A stretch of DNA of 64,000 bases from positions 27,729,879 through 27,793,878 of the forward strand of contig CAJQUN010000003.1 of the NCBI GenBank assembly GCA_907163345.1, given 5' to 3'. Source of the stretch: Haberlea rhodopensis (lineage: Eukaryota > Streptophyta > Magnoliopsida > Lamiales > Gesneriaceae). Below the pieces are notes generated by a model. The model was not told where the DNA came from, made no database searches, and saw nothing but the letters and a program-made list of their open reading frames with translations. Below, piece by piece: positions 22,441 to 34,555 of the stretch (position 1 is its first letter; every line of letters starts with the position of its first letter). Position numbers and translations under genes: made by a program.

Positions 22441-25400
22441 TTGCAGGAAACTAGAAGGCATCAAGTTCGGAGCTCAGAATGGTTTCTGGACAGCGGGTGC
22501 TCTAGACATATGACAGGGAATGCGAGCTTATTGTCTGAACTGGTGGACTCCACCGGACCCAGAATAACTTTTGGAGACAACGCGAAAGGTAGAACCGTGG
22601 GTAAGGGTAAGATTATCTACGGTAACATCATCATTAAAGATATTCTTTTAGTTGAAAATCTATGCTACAACTTGATTAGCATAAGTCAATTGTGTGACAA
22701 TGGTCATTCCGTAGAATTCAATCAGCACTCATGCACAATTAAATCTAATGATGGCAGTATATTACTCGTAGGTAGAAGGCATGATAACACATATAAAATT
22801 GATTGGAATCTTAATCAGCCTACCTCTTCTACTTGTTTAGCTGCCCTGAATTCTTCCAAAAATTGGCTTTGGCACAAACGGTTGAGTCACTTAAATTTTA
22901 AAACTATTGCCAGTCTGCGTAAACTTGATCTAGTTATTGGACTGCCCCAAATTGAGTTCTCAAAAGACAAGATCTGTGCAGCATGCCAACTTGGTAAGCA
23001 AATCAGATCCTCCTTTAAGAACAAAGGGAGTAAATCTTCTTCTCGGTGCCTAGAGTTGCTGCATATGGATCTGTTTGGTCCAATACCAGTAACAAGTCTA
23101 GGGGGGATGAAGTATACCCTAGTGGTAATAGACGATTACACTCGTTTCACGTGGGTCTTGTTCCTAAGTGGCAAAGATCAGGCTACTCCAAAGCTGATCA
23201 AATTACTGAAAAGACTCCAAAATGAGAAATCGTGTGGGATAGATAGAATTCGCAGTGATAAAGGTACTGAGTTCACCAATCAATCACTCGAATCATATCT
23301 AGATGACCTTGGTATTAAACACGAATACTCTGCAGCTAGAACTCCTCAACAAAACGGAGTTGCTGAGCGTAGGAACCGCACTTTGAAAGAAGATGCGCGA
23401 ACTATGCTCGCGGAATCAGAAATATCGCAGAGATTTTGGGCAGAAGCTGTCAACACAGCATGTTATACGCAGAACAGATCAATGATTAATAAGCGAGCAA
23501 ATAAAACCCCTTATGAGATCTGGAATGGCAGTAAGCCAAATATTTCCTATTTCCATGTGTTTGGTTGCAAATGTTTTATTCACAACAATGGAAAGACTCA
23601 TCTCACCGCTTTTGATGCCAAATCTGATGCTGGAATATTCCTTGGCTATTCTACAGTTAGTAAGGCATTCAGAGTATTTAATAATAGAACTCTTAATGTA
23701 GAAGAATCAGTGCATGTAAAATTTGATGAACCTACTGACTGTATACTATCTGATATACAAATCAACAACTTGAGTAATCGACTGGAAAGCACTTACATTG
23801 ACGAAAATGTTGATGATGAGAATGATTACAGAAGCAGGAATGACTGCTCCTTAGAACCAGAAGTTCCTGAAGCTCAAGCAGAGGAGTCTGCTGGCCAACA
23901 AGCACTGCAGCCAGCTTCAAATGAAACAGTAGCATCTACCCCTGCTGCAGCAGAAGGAACTGAGAAAGATGAGTCAATCAGAACCTCTGATTTGCCTACT
24001 CACATCCAGTCAACTGAAGAACTCAATCCTCTTCGACCTTCGCTCCGGTGGAAGAAGGATCATCCACCTGAGCAGGTCATCGGTAACCCTCTTGCTCCTC
24101 TACGCACCAGAGGACAAATGATTAATGAATTTCTTCATGCTGCATTCATATCTCATATAGAACCTAAGAAGATTGATGAAGCCATATTAGACCCAAGTTG
24201 GGTAGAAGCAATGCAGGAAGAACTAAATCAGTTTGAGCGAAACAAAGTGTGGTATCTAGTACCACGACCAAAGCATCACACTGTAATTGGCACCAAATGG
24301 GTGTTTAGGAATAAATTAGACGAAAACGGTACAGTAATCAGAAATAAGGCAAGATTAGTTGCACAGGGCTACAGACAGGAAGAAGGCATTGATTTCGATG
24401 AAACCTTTGCCCCTGTAGCTCGACTAGAAGCAATTCGCATATTTCATGCATTTGCTGCGTTTAAAGACTTTAAAGTCTATCAGATGGATGTTAAGAGTGC
24501 ATTTCTTAACGGCAAACTCTAGGAAGAAGTCTATGTTGAACAACCTCCTGGATTTGAAAACCATCAGCAGACATCTCATGTTTTCCGTCTCAATAAAGCC
24601 TTGTATGGTCTAAAGCAAGCTCCCCGTGCCTGGTATGAAACTTTATCAAAATATTTGACAGAACACAATTTTATTATTGGCACGGTGGACAAGACCCTTT
24701 TTAAATTTACAAAGGGAGATCATACTCTGCTTGTTCAAATTTATGTTGATGATATTATCTTCGGAAGTACTAACTCAAAATTGTGCGAAAGATTCTCTAA
24801 AATTATGCAGGACCAATTTGAGATGAGCATGATGGGAGAACTATCATTTTTCTTAGGATTGCAAGTCAAGCAATCTAGTGAAGGAATCCTGATCAATCAG
24901 TCTAAATACACTAAAGAGCTACTGAAGAAATATGGAATGAGTACCAGCTCAGCTGCTGCTACACCAATGAGCTCATCTGCCAAACTCGACTTGGATAATT
25001 CAGGAATACCAGTCGAAGTTACAATGTATCGAGGCATAATCGGATCTTTACTATATTTGACAGCCAGCCGACCAGATATTATGTTTGCAGTGTGTATGTG
25101 CGCCCGGTTCCAAGCAAATCCCAAGCAGTCGCACTTCACTGTAGTTAAAAGGATCCTAAAATATTTGAAAGGCACTGAGAATGTCGGTCTATGGTATCCA
25201 AGAGACTCAACCTTCAATCTTATTGGATACTCAGATGCTGACTATGCTGAATGCAAAATTGACAGGAAAAGCACCAGTGGGTATTGTCAATTCCTTGGTG
25301 ATCGATTGATATCATGGGGTTGCAAGAAACAGACATCCATTGCAACTTCCACTGCAGAAGCAGAGTACCTTGCTGCTGGAAGCTGCTGTGCTCAATTGCT

Positions 25401-25689
25401 CTGGATTCAGCAACAACTCAGAGACTATGGAATTGAGTCCACAGAGGCTCCTATTTTCTGTGACAATACATCTGCCATTGCCATAACATACAATCCAGTT
25501 CTTCATACTCGTACTAAACATATTGACATCCGTCATCATTTTATCAGAGATCATGTCATGAAGAAAGAAATTCGGCTGGAGTATATTTCTACAGAACAAC
25601 AGGCAGCAGACATCTTCACAAAGCCCCTACCGGACGCTAAGTTTTCTTACTTTCGAAATATTCTTGGTTTAATTGAAATTACTTCTTGA
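22441..25689 (+). pseudogene. SIRE pol: protease, integrase, reverse transcriptase, RNase H; one in-frame TAG
   Basis: The 1,082-residue frame is open except for a TAG at 24520-24522. In order: aspartic protease with WFLDSGCSRHMTG (Asp about 17); integrase zinc domain (WHKRLSHLNF...CAACQLGK); integrase core with the three acidic residues in HMDLFGP, SDKGTEF and NGVAERRNR; reverse transcriptase with WVFRNKLDENG, DVKSAFLNGKL and the catalytic YVDD (about 768-771); RNase H with SDADYAECKIDRKSTSGY, AEAEYLAA and TKHIDIRHHF. The stop falls right after NGKL, inside the reverse transcriptase fingers, where relatives continue EEVYVEQPPGF. No start ATG is required if it is translated as a gag fusion. 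Everything else looks functional, so the break is recent. Confidence 0.93.
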
Positions 25690-26223
25690 TTATTTTGTTT
25701 GGGTAATGAATTCAGGGGGAATTAGTTAGTTTTTGTGCATAAATTTAGGGGGAATTTCTGTTATAATTCTATCATGGTTATTTAAGCTCAGCTGGTACTA
25801 CAATGGTCAGCTGCAGTAGGTGTATTCGAACCAGTAGGACTCCACAACCAGTGGATGTTTTCCTACCAGTCGAACCCTACATACCAGTTGATGTTACCAA
25901 ATATGCTTTGACAAAAATAACCCTCGATACTTATTAACCTAATGAACGTCGGAATTCAAAATTACTTTTAGTTAAAAATAAATTATTTCACTCCCGCCTA
26001 AATCCTGTCCTTTTATTTATTTGCTAAATCTTTTTAAATCGTTAGATGATCGCCACGTATACATGTGTCCGCTCATCTACAGTACGACGTTACATATACT
26101 TTCTTATTCACCGCCATTAGTTTCACTACTCTTCTTCTCCAACAAATCACTGCGATTATTTTTCTCTTTCAGAAAACCTTACTCTAACAAACTGCTGCTG
26201 CTTCTTCCTCTTACTCACTCAAA
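25690..26223 (+). other. Spacer between SIRE pol and the env-like frame
   Basis: There is no open frame. It contains CCAGTAGGACTCC and ACCAGTCGAACCC, which resemble the ACCAGTAGAC motifs of the LTR at 15371, and ends in a pyrimidine-rich stretch (CTTCTTCTCC, CTGCTGCTGCTTCTTCCTC) just before the ATG. The pyrimidine tract could mark a splice acceptor or a leader for the third frame; this is inference. Confidence 0.5.
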
Positions 26224-28920
26224 ATGTCGAAGAATGTTCAGCCGAGTTTCATCACCAATGCTATTCACGTCGATTTTCATTCAATATCCACATCCTCTGA
26301 TGAAGAGACCAAGGAGTTGATACAAAGGCTGGATACCTCCGGACTCCTGGTAATCTTGAGCCAGACCCCCTCTTTTTACAAGAACGAACTACAAGAGTTC
26401 TTTGCTACGGCCAATGTTGTGGATGACACCGTGGTGGCATCCATCTCTGGACAATCGGTCACCATCACCCAACCAGAATTTGCCACTCACCTGTGCCTAC
26501 CCTCTACCGGACTCACTGATTTTTTGACTATTCCGGCAGAACTAAGAGAAGAGATGCGTCTCACAGTTTCGGACTCTGCTCATCGCCTTCCACGTCCTCC
26601 TTTCCGGAAAGTATTGATGAAGAGTCATTATCGACAACTGGCGGACATAATCTCCAAGGGGCTCCTATGTAAGGCAGGATCATTTGATATGATTACCCCT
26701 GAAAAGTTTGACGTTATGAGCGCTATATGCAAAGGGTTGGAGATAAACTGGTCAGCTGTGTTATTTCAAATACTGACTAGTCTGGTAGCATCTGGCAAGG
26801 GTCAATCAGGTTTTGCTCTCCCACTAAGCAGTCTTTTTGAGAGCAAACACATTAAGACAGGGGCTCTCTCTCACCTTCATCCAGGGAGGCTCATCACTCA
26901 CAAGTATCTTCAGCTTCATCGCCAACGAAGTGGCAGAGAAGGCGGAGTGACAAAGCGTCGCTTGACTCAGGTAACCAGTGACTCTGAACAGACTGTATCG
27001 GAATCCGATGAGTCTTCTCCCCCTCCTAAGAAGCCCAGAACACGAAAAGCTGCTCCTCAGGCCGCCCGACAGCTAGACATTGCAGCCTCCGACACTATCT
27101 CCTCCGCCGGTCCTACAGATGTAAATCCTGATAGGGAACCCAGCCCTGCCATCCCTTCAACTGAGGAACCGACTGCTTCCTTAGCCATGGTGCCTGCTCC
27201 TTCAGTGGTTCCAGCTGACACTCAGTCAGCACTGGTGAGCTCTCAGCAAGCACTAGGCTCTATCAGCTTCAGGACACCCAAGTCATTATGTCCATACTGT
27301 CATCCCAAGACCACCCCTGCTGGAAAAGGAAAATCTCTTACGGCTCCAGTGTCCACTCCTGTTGCCTTCGAGGTTCAAATGGTAATGGATACAGTGGAAG
27401 CCAAACTGCAACCACAGTTGGAGATTTTTGATCGATGGGTAAAGGCCCGTATCAAGGTTCGATTAGATGATTTTGATCAAATTCTGGATCAGGCTAGAGC
27501 AGATGAGAAAAAAATACTGGCATATCTTCAAATCTCAGACCCTGAAACAAGCTTGAAGCTGCGAGATGTTTTCAGCCTGATGATCTATGTGGGTGAACTT
27601 CAGGCCCTGGTTGAAACTCGCCTTCAACAATTTGACGGTAATTCAGGAACAGCGAATCATGATAGAGCTGTTCTAACTGCTCTTGGTCCCAAGCTAGAAA
27701 TGGCTGAGCTTGATCTTCATGACCTTCGCATATCCACTGGGATTCACTCTTGCTCCTCTGCTGAAACTGCTGCCAACCCTGATCAGCCGGATCTTCAAAT
27801 GGTCATTGCAAATTTGGAGATTGTCCCCTCTTCTGTGGAGCTCACTCCTACTGCTCTGGAGATCACTCCCACTGGCGCAGAGGCCGCACCATCTCCTTCC
27901 AGCCCTCATAATGATCAACAGCCCCAACCACTGGTTGTTGATCATACAACTGTAGATGCAGTCATACAGACAGTGGTTCAGCAGGTTACAATATCCTCTG
28001 CCAATCATGAACCCAGCGAGTCTTCACACTCAAATGATCACACCCAGACGTCTGCTGCTGTGGTTGATCAACCCACTACTACTTTGGCTGCTCCACCAAA
28101 TGAAGAAACTGCCCATTTGGCTGTCACTATCTCAGAGTCTACAGCTGCACCAATTGTTGAAGCTTCTATGTTGCCCTCCACTGCAGTTGACGATGCTCAT
28201 CTCAGCGCTCTTGTCCCTACTACTGATGCTCCACTGATTGCTGCAGATCCGTCCATGGTTCAAGAGCTTTCTGAAGATTTTTTTGTCTTTACCAACCCTA
28301 TGGACGAGCCTCCGAACATCGCTGCATAGCTAGCCAATCTCTCCACTGCTATATCAGCACTAGCAAGCGATGTTCATAAGCTTAAACAGGAAGAGCGAAC
28401 TGCAACTCTCATTCTAGGCACTCATCAGCAGCACACGGACTCACAATTCCAGCAAGTCTACCGGGACTTAAGTAGTTTAACGACTACTGTCACCAGACTT
28501 CAAACATTTGCTGAGAATGCAGTGGCAGATGCTTTTACTAGAATTGGCCAGGCGCGTCTTCAGATCAATCAAAACAATGAATCTCTTCATGCTGCCACCT
28601 CAATGGCTCTTGGAGAAAAGATTGACGACGCCAAGAAAACATTGACCGATCAGTTGGCCACCATGCATGCAGCATTTGCCTCTCAAATTCAAGATATTTG
28701 CAACAGCCTGCCTGCAGCTCCTCAAATTATTCGCAGATTACCTGAACCCAGCCGAACTGCTCCCTCAACGCAGCGAGCTTCAAGTTCAGCTGCTCATTAC
28801 TCCCCTGCAACTGGAGCACCCACTCAGTCCAGACCAACTGCTCATCCCAGATCTCGGAGTCCACGCCAACCGCTTGCCGAAAAACGCGACTATTCCAAAC
28901 ATTGGTTAGGGCGCAAATAG
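26224..28920 (+). CDS. SIRE third (env-like) ORF, with one in-frame TAG
   Basis: The ATG at 26224 opens a 701-codon frame to TAG 28327-28329, and the same frame continues for 196 codons to TAG 28918. The N-terminal 200 residues resemble the plant transposon/env-like domain: FYKNELQEFFATANVVDDTV, then ITQPEFATHLCLPSTGLTDF and a helix with LQILTSLVASGKGQSGF-like content. After a basic KRRLTQ...PPPKKPRTRK patch (possible nuclear signal) come long Pro/Ser/Thr-rich segments, and the part beyond the TAG has heptad-like helices (FTRIGQARLQINQNNESL). I see no signal peptide or convincing membrane segment, so an envelope role is doubtful. The TAG lies between two well-kept segments, so it is either read through or a young mutation. 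Confidence 0.82.
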
Positions 28921-29382
28921 TATCGTTTTCTGACTCCCTCTTAATTACCCTTATCTATTTACTGTTTTAAATTGACTGTCTCTTTGTATTCACTATTCCA
29001 CATAAAAGCATTCACATTTATAGCAACCTTGTTTTTCCTATAAATAGCGGTTCTTGTTTGCTCACATATCACACATTCACTCAACATGATTACTTTCAAG
29101 CTATTCAAAATTCCCTGGTTTTCTGTTAGATCTTTTTCCGCTTCATGGGTTTATTACTTATCTAAATCAACCCCTCATGGGTTGATTACTTATCTAACCC
29201 AGCTCTGTTAAGCTTCAGCGCTTTGATCCTGTTCTGGTGCTCCTCATCAGTCAGGAACTACTCACAGCAGATGTCTGGGGGCTGATGACAAAAAGGGGGA
29301 AGACAGAGATAGACTATTCTCGTTAGGTGAATCCATGAACCATGGAAGCTGCCTGATGAATATACGTATGACTCTTCCCGAC

Positions 29383-29523
29383 CTTCTCTCTGAAACAAGG
29401 TAGACCGGCAGAGATAGAGTATTCTAATTAGGTCCTCTCTGAAACAAAGTGGATCGAGCTCTTCCTCTCTGAAATAAGGTGGATCGAGCTCTTCCTCTCT
29501 GACACCGGGTGGATCGAAGCTCT
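29383..29523 (+). repeat. Four imperfect 31-bp tandem units in the SIRE 3' region
   Basis: The unit is CTCTCTGAAACAAGGTGGAT followed by CGAGCTCTTC. Copies begin at about 29382, 29433, 29464 and 29495, the first separated from the rest by AGAGTATTCTAATTAGG, which also occurs at 29308 as AGACTATTCTCGTTAGG. Confidence 0.75.
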
Positions 29524-29788
29524 CCGGGTCTACAATGCTTGTTTAAAGATTTGTCATGTATCAGCTATATTATGTAAACTAGATTGATCTTAGATTCTAT
29601 TCAATTCAAGTTATTAGAATTCATCTTAAATAAAGATGAATCTCTCTCAATTGTCCAGTTTGATTACAACTTGTAATCTGCTTATATTTAATGAAAATTT
29701 CTTTTCCATTATGTCTTCAAGTACCTTCAGGATTCTCATCTTATGTACTCAAACTGGAAATAGATCATTACTTAGTTTTGTCATCACC

Positions 29789-29802
29789 AAAAAGGGGGAA
29801 AT
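29789..29802 (+). other. SIRE polypurine tract
   Basis: AAAAAGGGGGAAAT lies immediately before the TGTTGGG start of the 3' LTR, the expected plus-strand primer site for reverse transcription. Confidence 0.88.
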
Positions 29803-31132
29803 TGTTGGGAAAACGGTTTCTAAGTTTTGGTAATTACAAACCGGATATTAAAGATCAACTGGATAAAGACTTCTACCGGGTGAAGATATAAACTGGATGC
29901 CTACAAACTGGATAAGACATCAACCGGATGAAGTCACCAACCGGATGAAGTCATCAACTGGATAAAGACTTCTACCGGGTGAAGACATAAACTGGATGCC
30001 TACAAACTGGATAAGACATCAACCGGATGAAGTCACCAACCGGATAAAGTCATCAACTGGATAAGACATCAACCGGATGAAGACATCAACTGGATAAGAC
30101 ATCAACCGGATGAAGACATCAACCAGACAAGACATCAACCGGGTGAAGACATCAACCGGGTGAAGACATCAACCGTGCAAGCTATCAACCGGATAAACTT
30201 AAACTGGATGGACATCTACTGGACAACTATCAACTGAATAGTCTCTCACTGAACAAGGACATCAACTGGTCATAAGTAGATGAACGACAACAAAGAAAAC
30301 CAGCAGAAGTCTGAGCTTCAAGTTAGAGCACTAAGCAACGAGACAAAATCAGTACAACATTCTCTGACAAAGGTACAACAGAGCGGCGCACCCTGCTATA
30401 TCTCCGCCACCATTACCGTCAGAGTGAAAAGAGTCGTTGCTTTACAAAATAGGAAAGAAGACAATATGAAATTGGAAAGCTAATCTCTTCCATATACAGA
30501 AAGGCTACCGTTGGACATCCAAACCTATAAATACATCCAAGCAGAGAATGAAGAGGTGCTGAGCGATTTTCAACTAAGAGATATACTTCAAAGCAAACAA
30601 GAAAGTTATACTACTGATATTCCAAACGTTCAGCAAAGAGCAGACAAACAGCAAACTGAATCTGTGATAGATTATCTTCAATTGAAGTCTGCTGCTCAAA
30701 AACTCTCAAAGCTAGAAAGTGTATTCTGTAAAGAGTGTCATAGAATCCATTGTAACCAAAAGTTAAGAAGAGTGTGATTGCTAGGAGTTTAGGCCAAGTG
30801 TGTTAGTGCCTAAGAAGGTTGTATACTGTAAAAGTGTAAACCAAGTCTTCTAGTGAATCCTTCCTGCAAAGGAAGAAGGGGAGACGTAGAAGCGTTGTGC
30901 TTCGAACTTCCAGAAACAACTCTCTTGTTATTTGTTTATTGCTTTATTACTTCAGTTTTATTCCTCACAAGTTTTGTAGACGTCTTCCGCACTATAATAA
31001 GTGTCTACTGACTTGCCTGATATTGAGAAGCAACTGTAATACTTAACAGTTTACAGTTAACCAGAAAAGAAATCGAAATTGTATCTAGTGTTTATTCAAC
31101 CCCCCCTTCTAAACACTACCCCGATCCTAACA
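29803..31132 (+). repeat. SIRE 3' LTR
   Basis: 1,330 bp, with the same ends as 18951-20387. It has two 99-bp units instead of three and seven C instead of fifteen before CTTCTAAACA. TATA is at 30525-30533 and the R-region hairpin at 30889-30903. Confidence 0.92.
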
Positions 31133-31137
31133 GCGCC

Positions 31138-31345
31138 GATCGATCGCGACATGTTGCTGATTTGAGAAGGTGATGAACAGTAGCGGCGATCGATCGCGAA
31201 TAGAGGACGATCGATTGCGGGGTCCTTGGCGATCGATCGCGAATTCGGGCGATTGATCGCGGCGTGATTATTTTCGGGCAGTAGGGTATGGCGATCGATC
31301 GTGGCTTGGCGCCGATCGATCGTGGCTTGGCGCCGATCGATCGCG
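31138..31345 (+). repeat. GATCGATCG palindrome cluster in the large LTR (part)
   Basis: GCGATCGATCGCG and one-base variants recur about every 20-30 bases. Together with 18926-18945 it matches the intact cluster at 37866-38080, which has eight copies in about 215 bases. Confidence 0.8.
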
Positions 31346-32899
31346 GGCCTGTTCCCTTTGTTTTTTTTGAAATTTTTTAAAATGTCGGGATTTTGGAATC
31401 GAGGTTTAAGTGGCCCATTTCCGGGGCAATGTCTACATTCCAATGGGCATGCCATACTTTTAAAATGGATTGGTTGGAGCAAAAGTTTAATAAAATGGGA
31501 TTCTCGGTTGAGTCTTTGGCTATCTATTAAACTTATAAAATGGTATATTTTGGGTATTATGCATGCTTAGCCGGGGGGCTTTTATTTTGGTAATCGTCAT
31601 GGATGGATGATATGTTTGGAATTGTGAACGTGCTTGGGCACGTGGTTGCATGCTTGTGTTTAATTGAGAGTTATTTGCATGTTAGCACTTAACTCATCGG
31701 GTCGTGGGACTCAGACAAGGTTGGACTCGAGCTACAGAATTATAAGGTACGTATAGCGTACGAGCATAGCCTCTTATAATGTTGCAACTGTGAAATGCAT
31801 GTATGTGGTATTTGCAATAAATGTACTTTGAAATATATGGAATATGGTACTGGGAATAGATGAAAAGTGAAATGCATGGTATGTGGTAAATACGATAAAC
31901 ATACATTGGGAATTATATGGTGCCGCTTTTGAGCGAGCAATGATTGGGATGTTGTTGCCGTTGAGCGACCATTGGTTATGACGTCGCTATCGTTGAGCGG
32001 GTGTGGGGTTAAAATGCTGCTATTGTAGAGCGAGCTATGTTATAGAACTACGGAATCATTGGCTAGATATATGTGAAATCTATGGTACCCTATTTGATGA
32101 TTTAAATCATATTTGATTGTGGAACTAGTATAGTAGGAATGATTTTAGTTGATCAATGAAATGATCAACTGGCTCTTGAGAATTTAATGGTTTGATTATT
32201 TTGAGAACATGGACAATACAGGGGATCCAGATGATACCATCCAGGGAGTATCATTTAAATTCATGCCATTTACATTCTGTAAATTATGAACTGTAATATT
32301 ATGATTATTGGATTGGTGGCATTGGTATGCTCACCCCGTGTGGGGGCTGTCTATGTTGGGGCAGGTGATACAGGTGTAGCAGCAGCTTTGGAGTTGAGCT
32401 CGGGCTGTTGATTAAAGGTACTTCCAGAATCGAGGTACCAGAGCTGGTTGAATAAGTACATAGATCAAGAGTTGAGATCGAGTTGTGCTTGGGAGGTGCT
32501 TCCAGTATTGAAGTACCAGTAACGGTATCTGGTAGAGCATTTTATACATTAGATACACGCTTATTCATTGGGTGCTCTCATATGAGTATGTTTTTACTTG
32601 TATATAGAATGTATAAATGTGCATGGTTTTCTCTCTTCATTTATGGTTGCATGCAATTAAATACGGAATTGCTAAATGAACTGAGAGTTTGTTAGTGTAT
32701 TATTAAGGTGTATACTATGAAAGTGGCTTTGGTTGGGGAAGTTGAATATTATGTGGATCAAATGCAAGAAATTTTATAGATGGTATATGATGTTATACTT
32801 GTATATGGATTTCCTTCCCATGATAATATGATTGTATGAACTAATGGCATGGATTAGTACACTAATAATGGGTTAAGGGCACGGGGGCCCTTACATTAG

Positions 32900-32911
32900 T
32901 GGTATCAGAGC
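32900..32911 (+). other. Primer binding site of the large derivative, initiator-Met tRNA
   Basis: TGGTATCAGAGC follows the CCTTACA end of the LTR after four bases and continues as TGTGG, a Tekay/Del-like arrangement. The copy after the other LTR (39635 on) is target DNA and lacks it. Confidence 0.88.
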
Positions 32912-33660
32912 TGTGGTTTGCTCTTTGGGGCTGTTGAGGGCCTAGGAACGTGTAAATGGGAATGGGAAGCACATACTTATGCATGATGGTAGTTAGTGTT
33001 GTTTGGCACAACTATATTGCTTATGTGCGTTTGTGATATGTGTTCATAATTGGAATATATTGTTGCTAACCATTGTGGTTGCAGGGTCATATGAGACATG
33101 GATTATGCATTACGGTTGCATATATATCGGAGTGATGATTTTAATGCTTTGCCGCTAAATGTTGAAGCGATTGTAAAATTCTGCATGTCACATTTGAAGC
33201 GAGGTGCATTAAAATACACTCATGACGATATTTATTGGAATACGGGTTATGCATTACGGTTGCATGCATGGCGTAGCGATGTGAATACTTGCCGCTGTCA
33301 TATTATAGCGATGAAGAATATTTGACGCGAATTTGTCGAAGCGAAGGATAATTCCGCTGTTATATTACTATTGCGAGGGATATTATGCCGCTAATAAGTC
33401 GAAGCGAGGGGTATTTCCGCTGGCATGATAATATGAGGAGTAGTGGCCCCGCTGTCATACCACCGCAATGAAGAATATTTACCGCTTAAGCGAGGGATAT
33501 TATACCGCTAATATGGCGTAACGATGAGCTTTCCGCTGTCATATGATAGCGACGAAGGATATTTGTCGCTTAAGCGAGGGATATTATGCCGCTGGTATGT
33601 TGAAGCGAAGTAGCGAAGAGGGATATTTGCCGCTTCTTAGCGAGGGATATCACGACGCTA
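32912..33660 (+). other. Interior of the large derivative, GCGATG/CCGCT-rich repeats
   Basis: No gag is readable where it would be expected. GCGATGAAGAATATTTG, GCGAGGGATATTATGCCGCT and GCATTACGGTTGCAT recur in loose arrays leading into the regular array that follows. Several short open frames exist only because the repeats lack stops. Confidence 0.6.
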
Positions 33661-34330
33661 GTTTATTGGCGATGGTTTATGTCGCCGGGTATCTATATAG
33701 CGATGGTTCATTTCGCTTGTTTATTGGCGATGGTTTATGCCGTCGGGTATCGATATACCGATGGTTCATTCCGCTAGTTTATTGGCGATGGTTTATGCCA
33801 CCGGGTATCTATATAGTGATGGTTCATTCCGCTAGTTTATTGGCGATGGTTTATGCCGCCGGGTATCTATATAGCGATGGCTCATTCCGCTATTCTATTG
33901 GCGATAGTTCATGCCGCCGGGTATTCATAGCGATGGTTTATTTCGCTATTCTATTGGCGATGGTTCATGCCGTCGGGTATTCATAGCGATGGCTCATTTC
34001 GCTATTCTATTGGTGATGGTTCATGTCGCCGGGTATTCATAGCGATGGTTTATTCCGCTATTCTATTGGCGATGGTTCATACCATCGGGTAATCATAGCG
34101 ATGGCTCATTCCGCTATTCTATTGGCGATGGTTCATGCCGCCGGGTATTCTAGCGATGGTTTATTCCGCTATTCTATTGGCGATGGTTTATGCCGTCGGG
34201 TATTACATAGCGACGGGTCATTCCGCTACATCTATGGCGATGGTTCATGCCGCGAGGTACCATATAGCGATGGTACATTCCGCTATATCTATGGCGATGG
34301 TTCATACCGCCGGATATCTATATCGATGTT
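33661..34330 (+). repeat. Minisatellite of about 57-60 bp, roughly 11 units
   Basis: The unit is TATTGGCGATGGTTTATGCC followed by GCCGGGTATCTATATAGCGA and TGGTTCATTCCGCTAGTT, with variants. The first units are about 60 bp, the later ones about 56-58 bp (TATATA shortened to CATA). Because early units are multiples of three the frame 33543-33986 stays open, but it is pure repeat. Confidence 0.88.
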
Positions 34331-34555
34331 TTATGCCGCTGACTCTATGACGAGGGATCATGCAGCTGATTCTATAGCGATGGGTTATACCGCTATGTGC
34401 GTAGCACTGGATTATGCCACCTACGAGCGATGAGTGATGCTTGTGTACCGCTGGTGGACGATGGATACATGTATGCCGCTATCTTGATAGCGATGAGGTA
34501 TGGTATATTACTGTTTTGTTAGCATTATTGTGAATACCATGTGTTGTTATATACC

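Larger units (their letters stand above)
28921..29802 (+). other. SIRE 3' untranslated region
   Basis: About 880 bases without a supported gene. It holds a strong TATA-like CCTATAAATAGCGG at 29038-29051 followed by CTCACATATCACACATTCACTCAAC, a four-unit 31-bp repeat, and ends in the polypurine tract. The small open frames near 29636-29891 run into the LTR and have no coding character. Confidence 0.65.
18951..31132 (+). mobile_element. SIRE-type Ty1/copia retrotransposon, nearly complete
   Basis: The element spans 12.18 kb between GCGCC duplications (18946-18950 and 31133-31137). Order: 5' LTR, initiator-Met primer site, gag, pol, a third env-like frame, 3' untranslated region, polypurine tract, 3' LTR. 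The extra frame after pol and the long LTRs define the SIRE/Maximus lineage. By eye the two LTRs differ at about 11 positions in about 1,320, plus one 99-bp repeat unit and a C-run length, so the insertion is recent. Three in-frame TAG codons are its main coding defects. Confidence 0.93.
18230..32895 (+). repeat. 5' LTR of the large derivative, split by SIRE
   Basis: Pieces are 18230-18950 and 31138-32895 (about 2.48 kb joined). It matches 37141-39634 in order, including the GATCGATCGCG cluster that straddles the SIRE insertion point. TACTATATACAC near 18533 is the likely TATA box. The two LTRs differ at several percent of positions, so this insertion is clearly older than SIRE. Confidence 0.8.

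Noticed and set aside
33543..34433. Open frames of 147 and 136 codons
   Set aside because: They consist only of the 57-60-bp tandem unit, which is stop-free by chance; no protein features.
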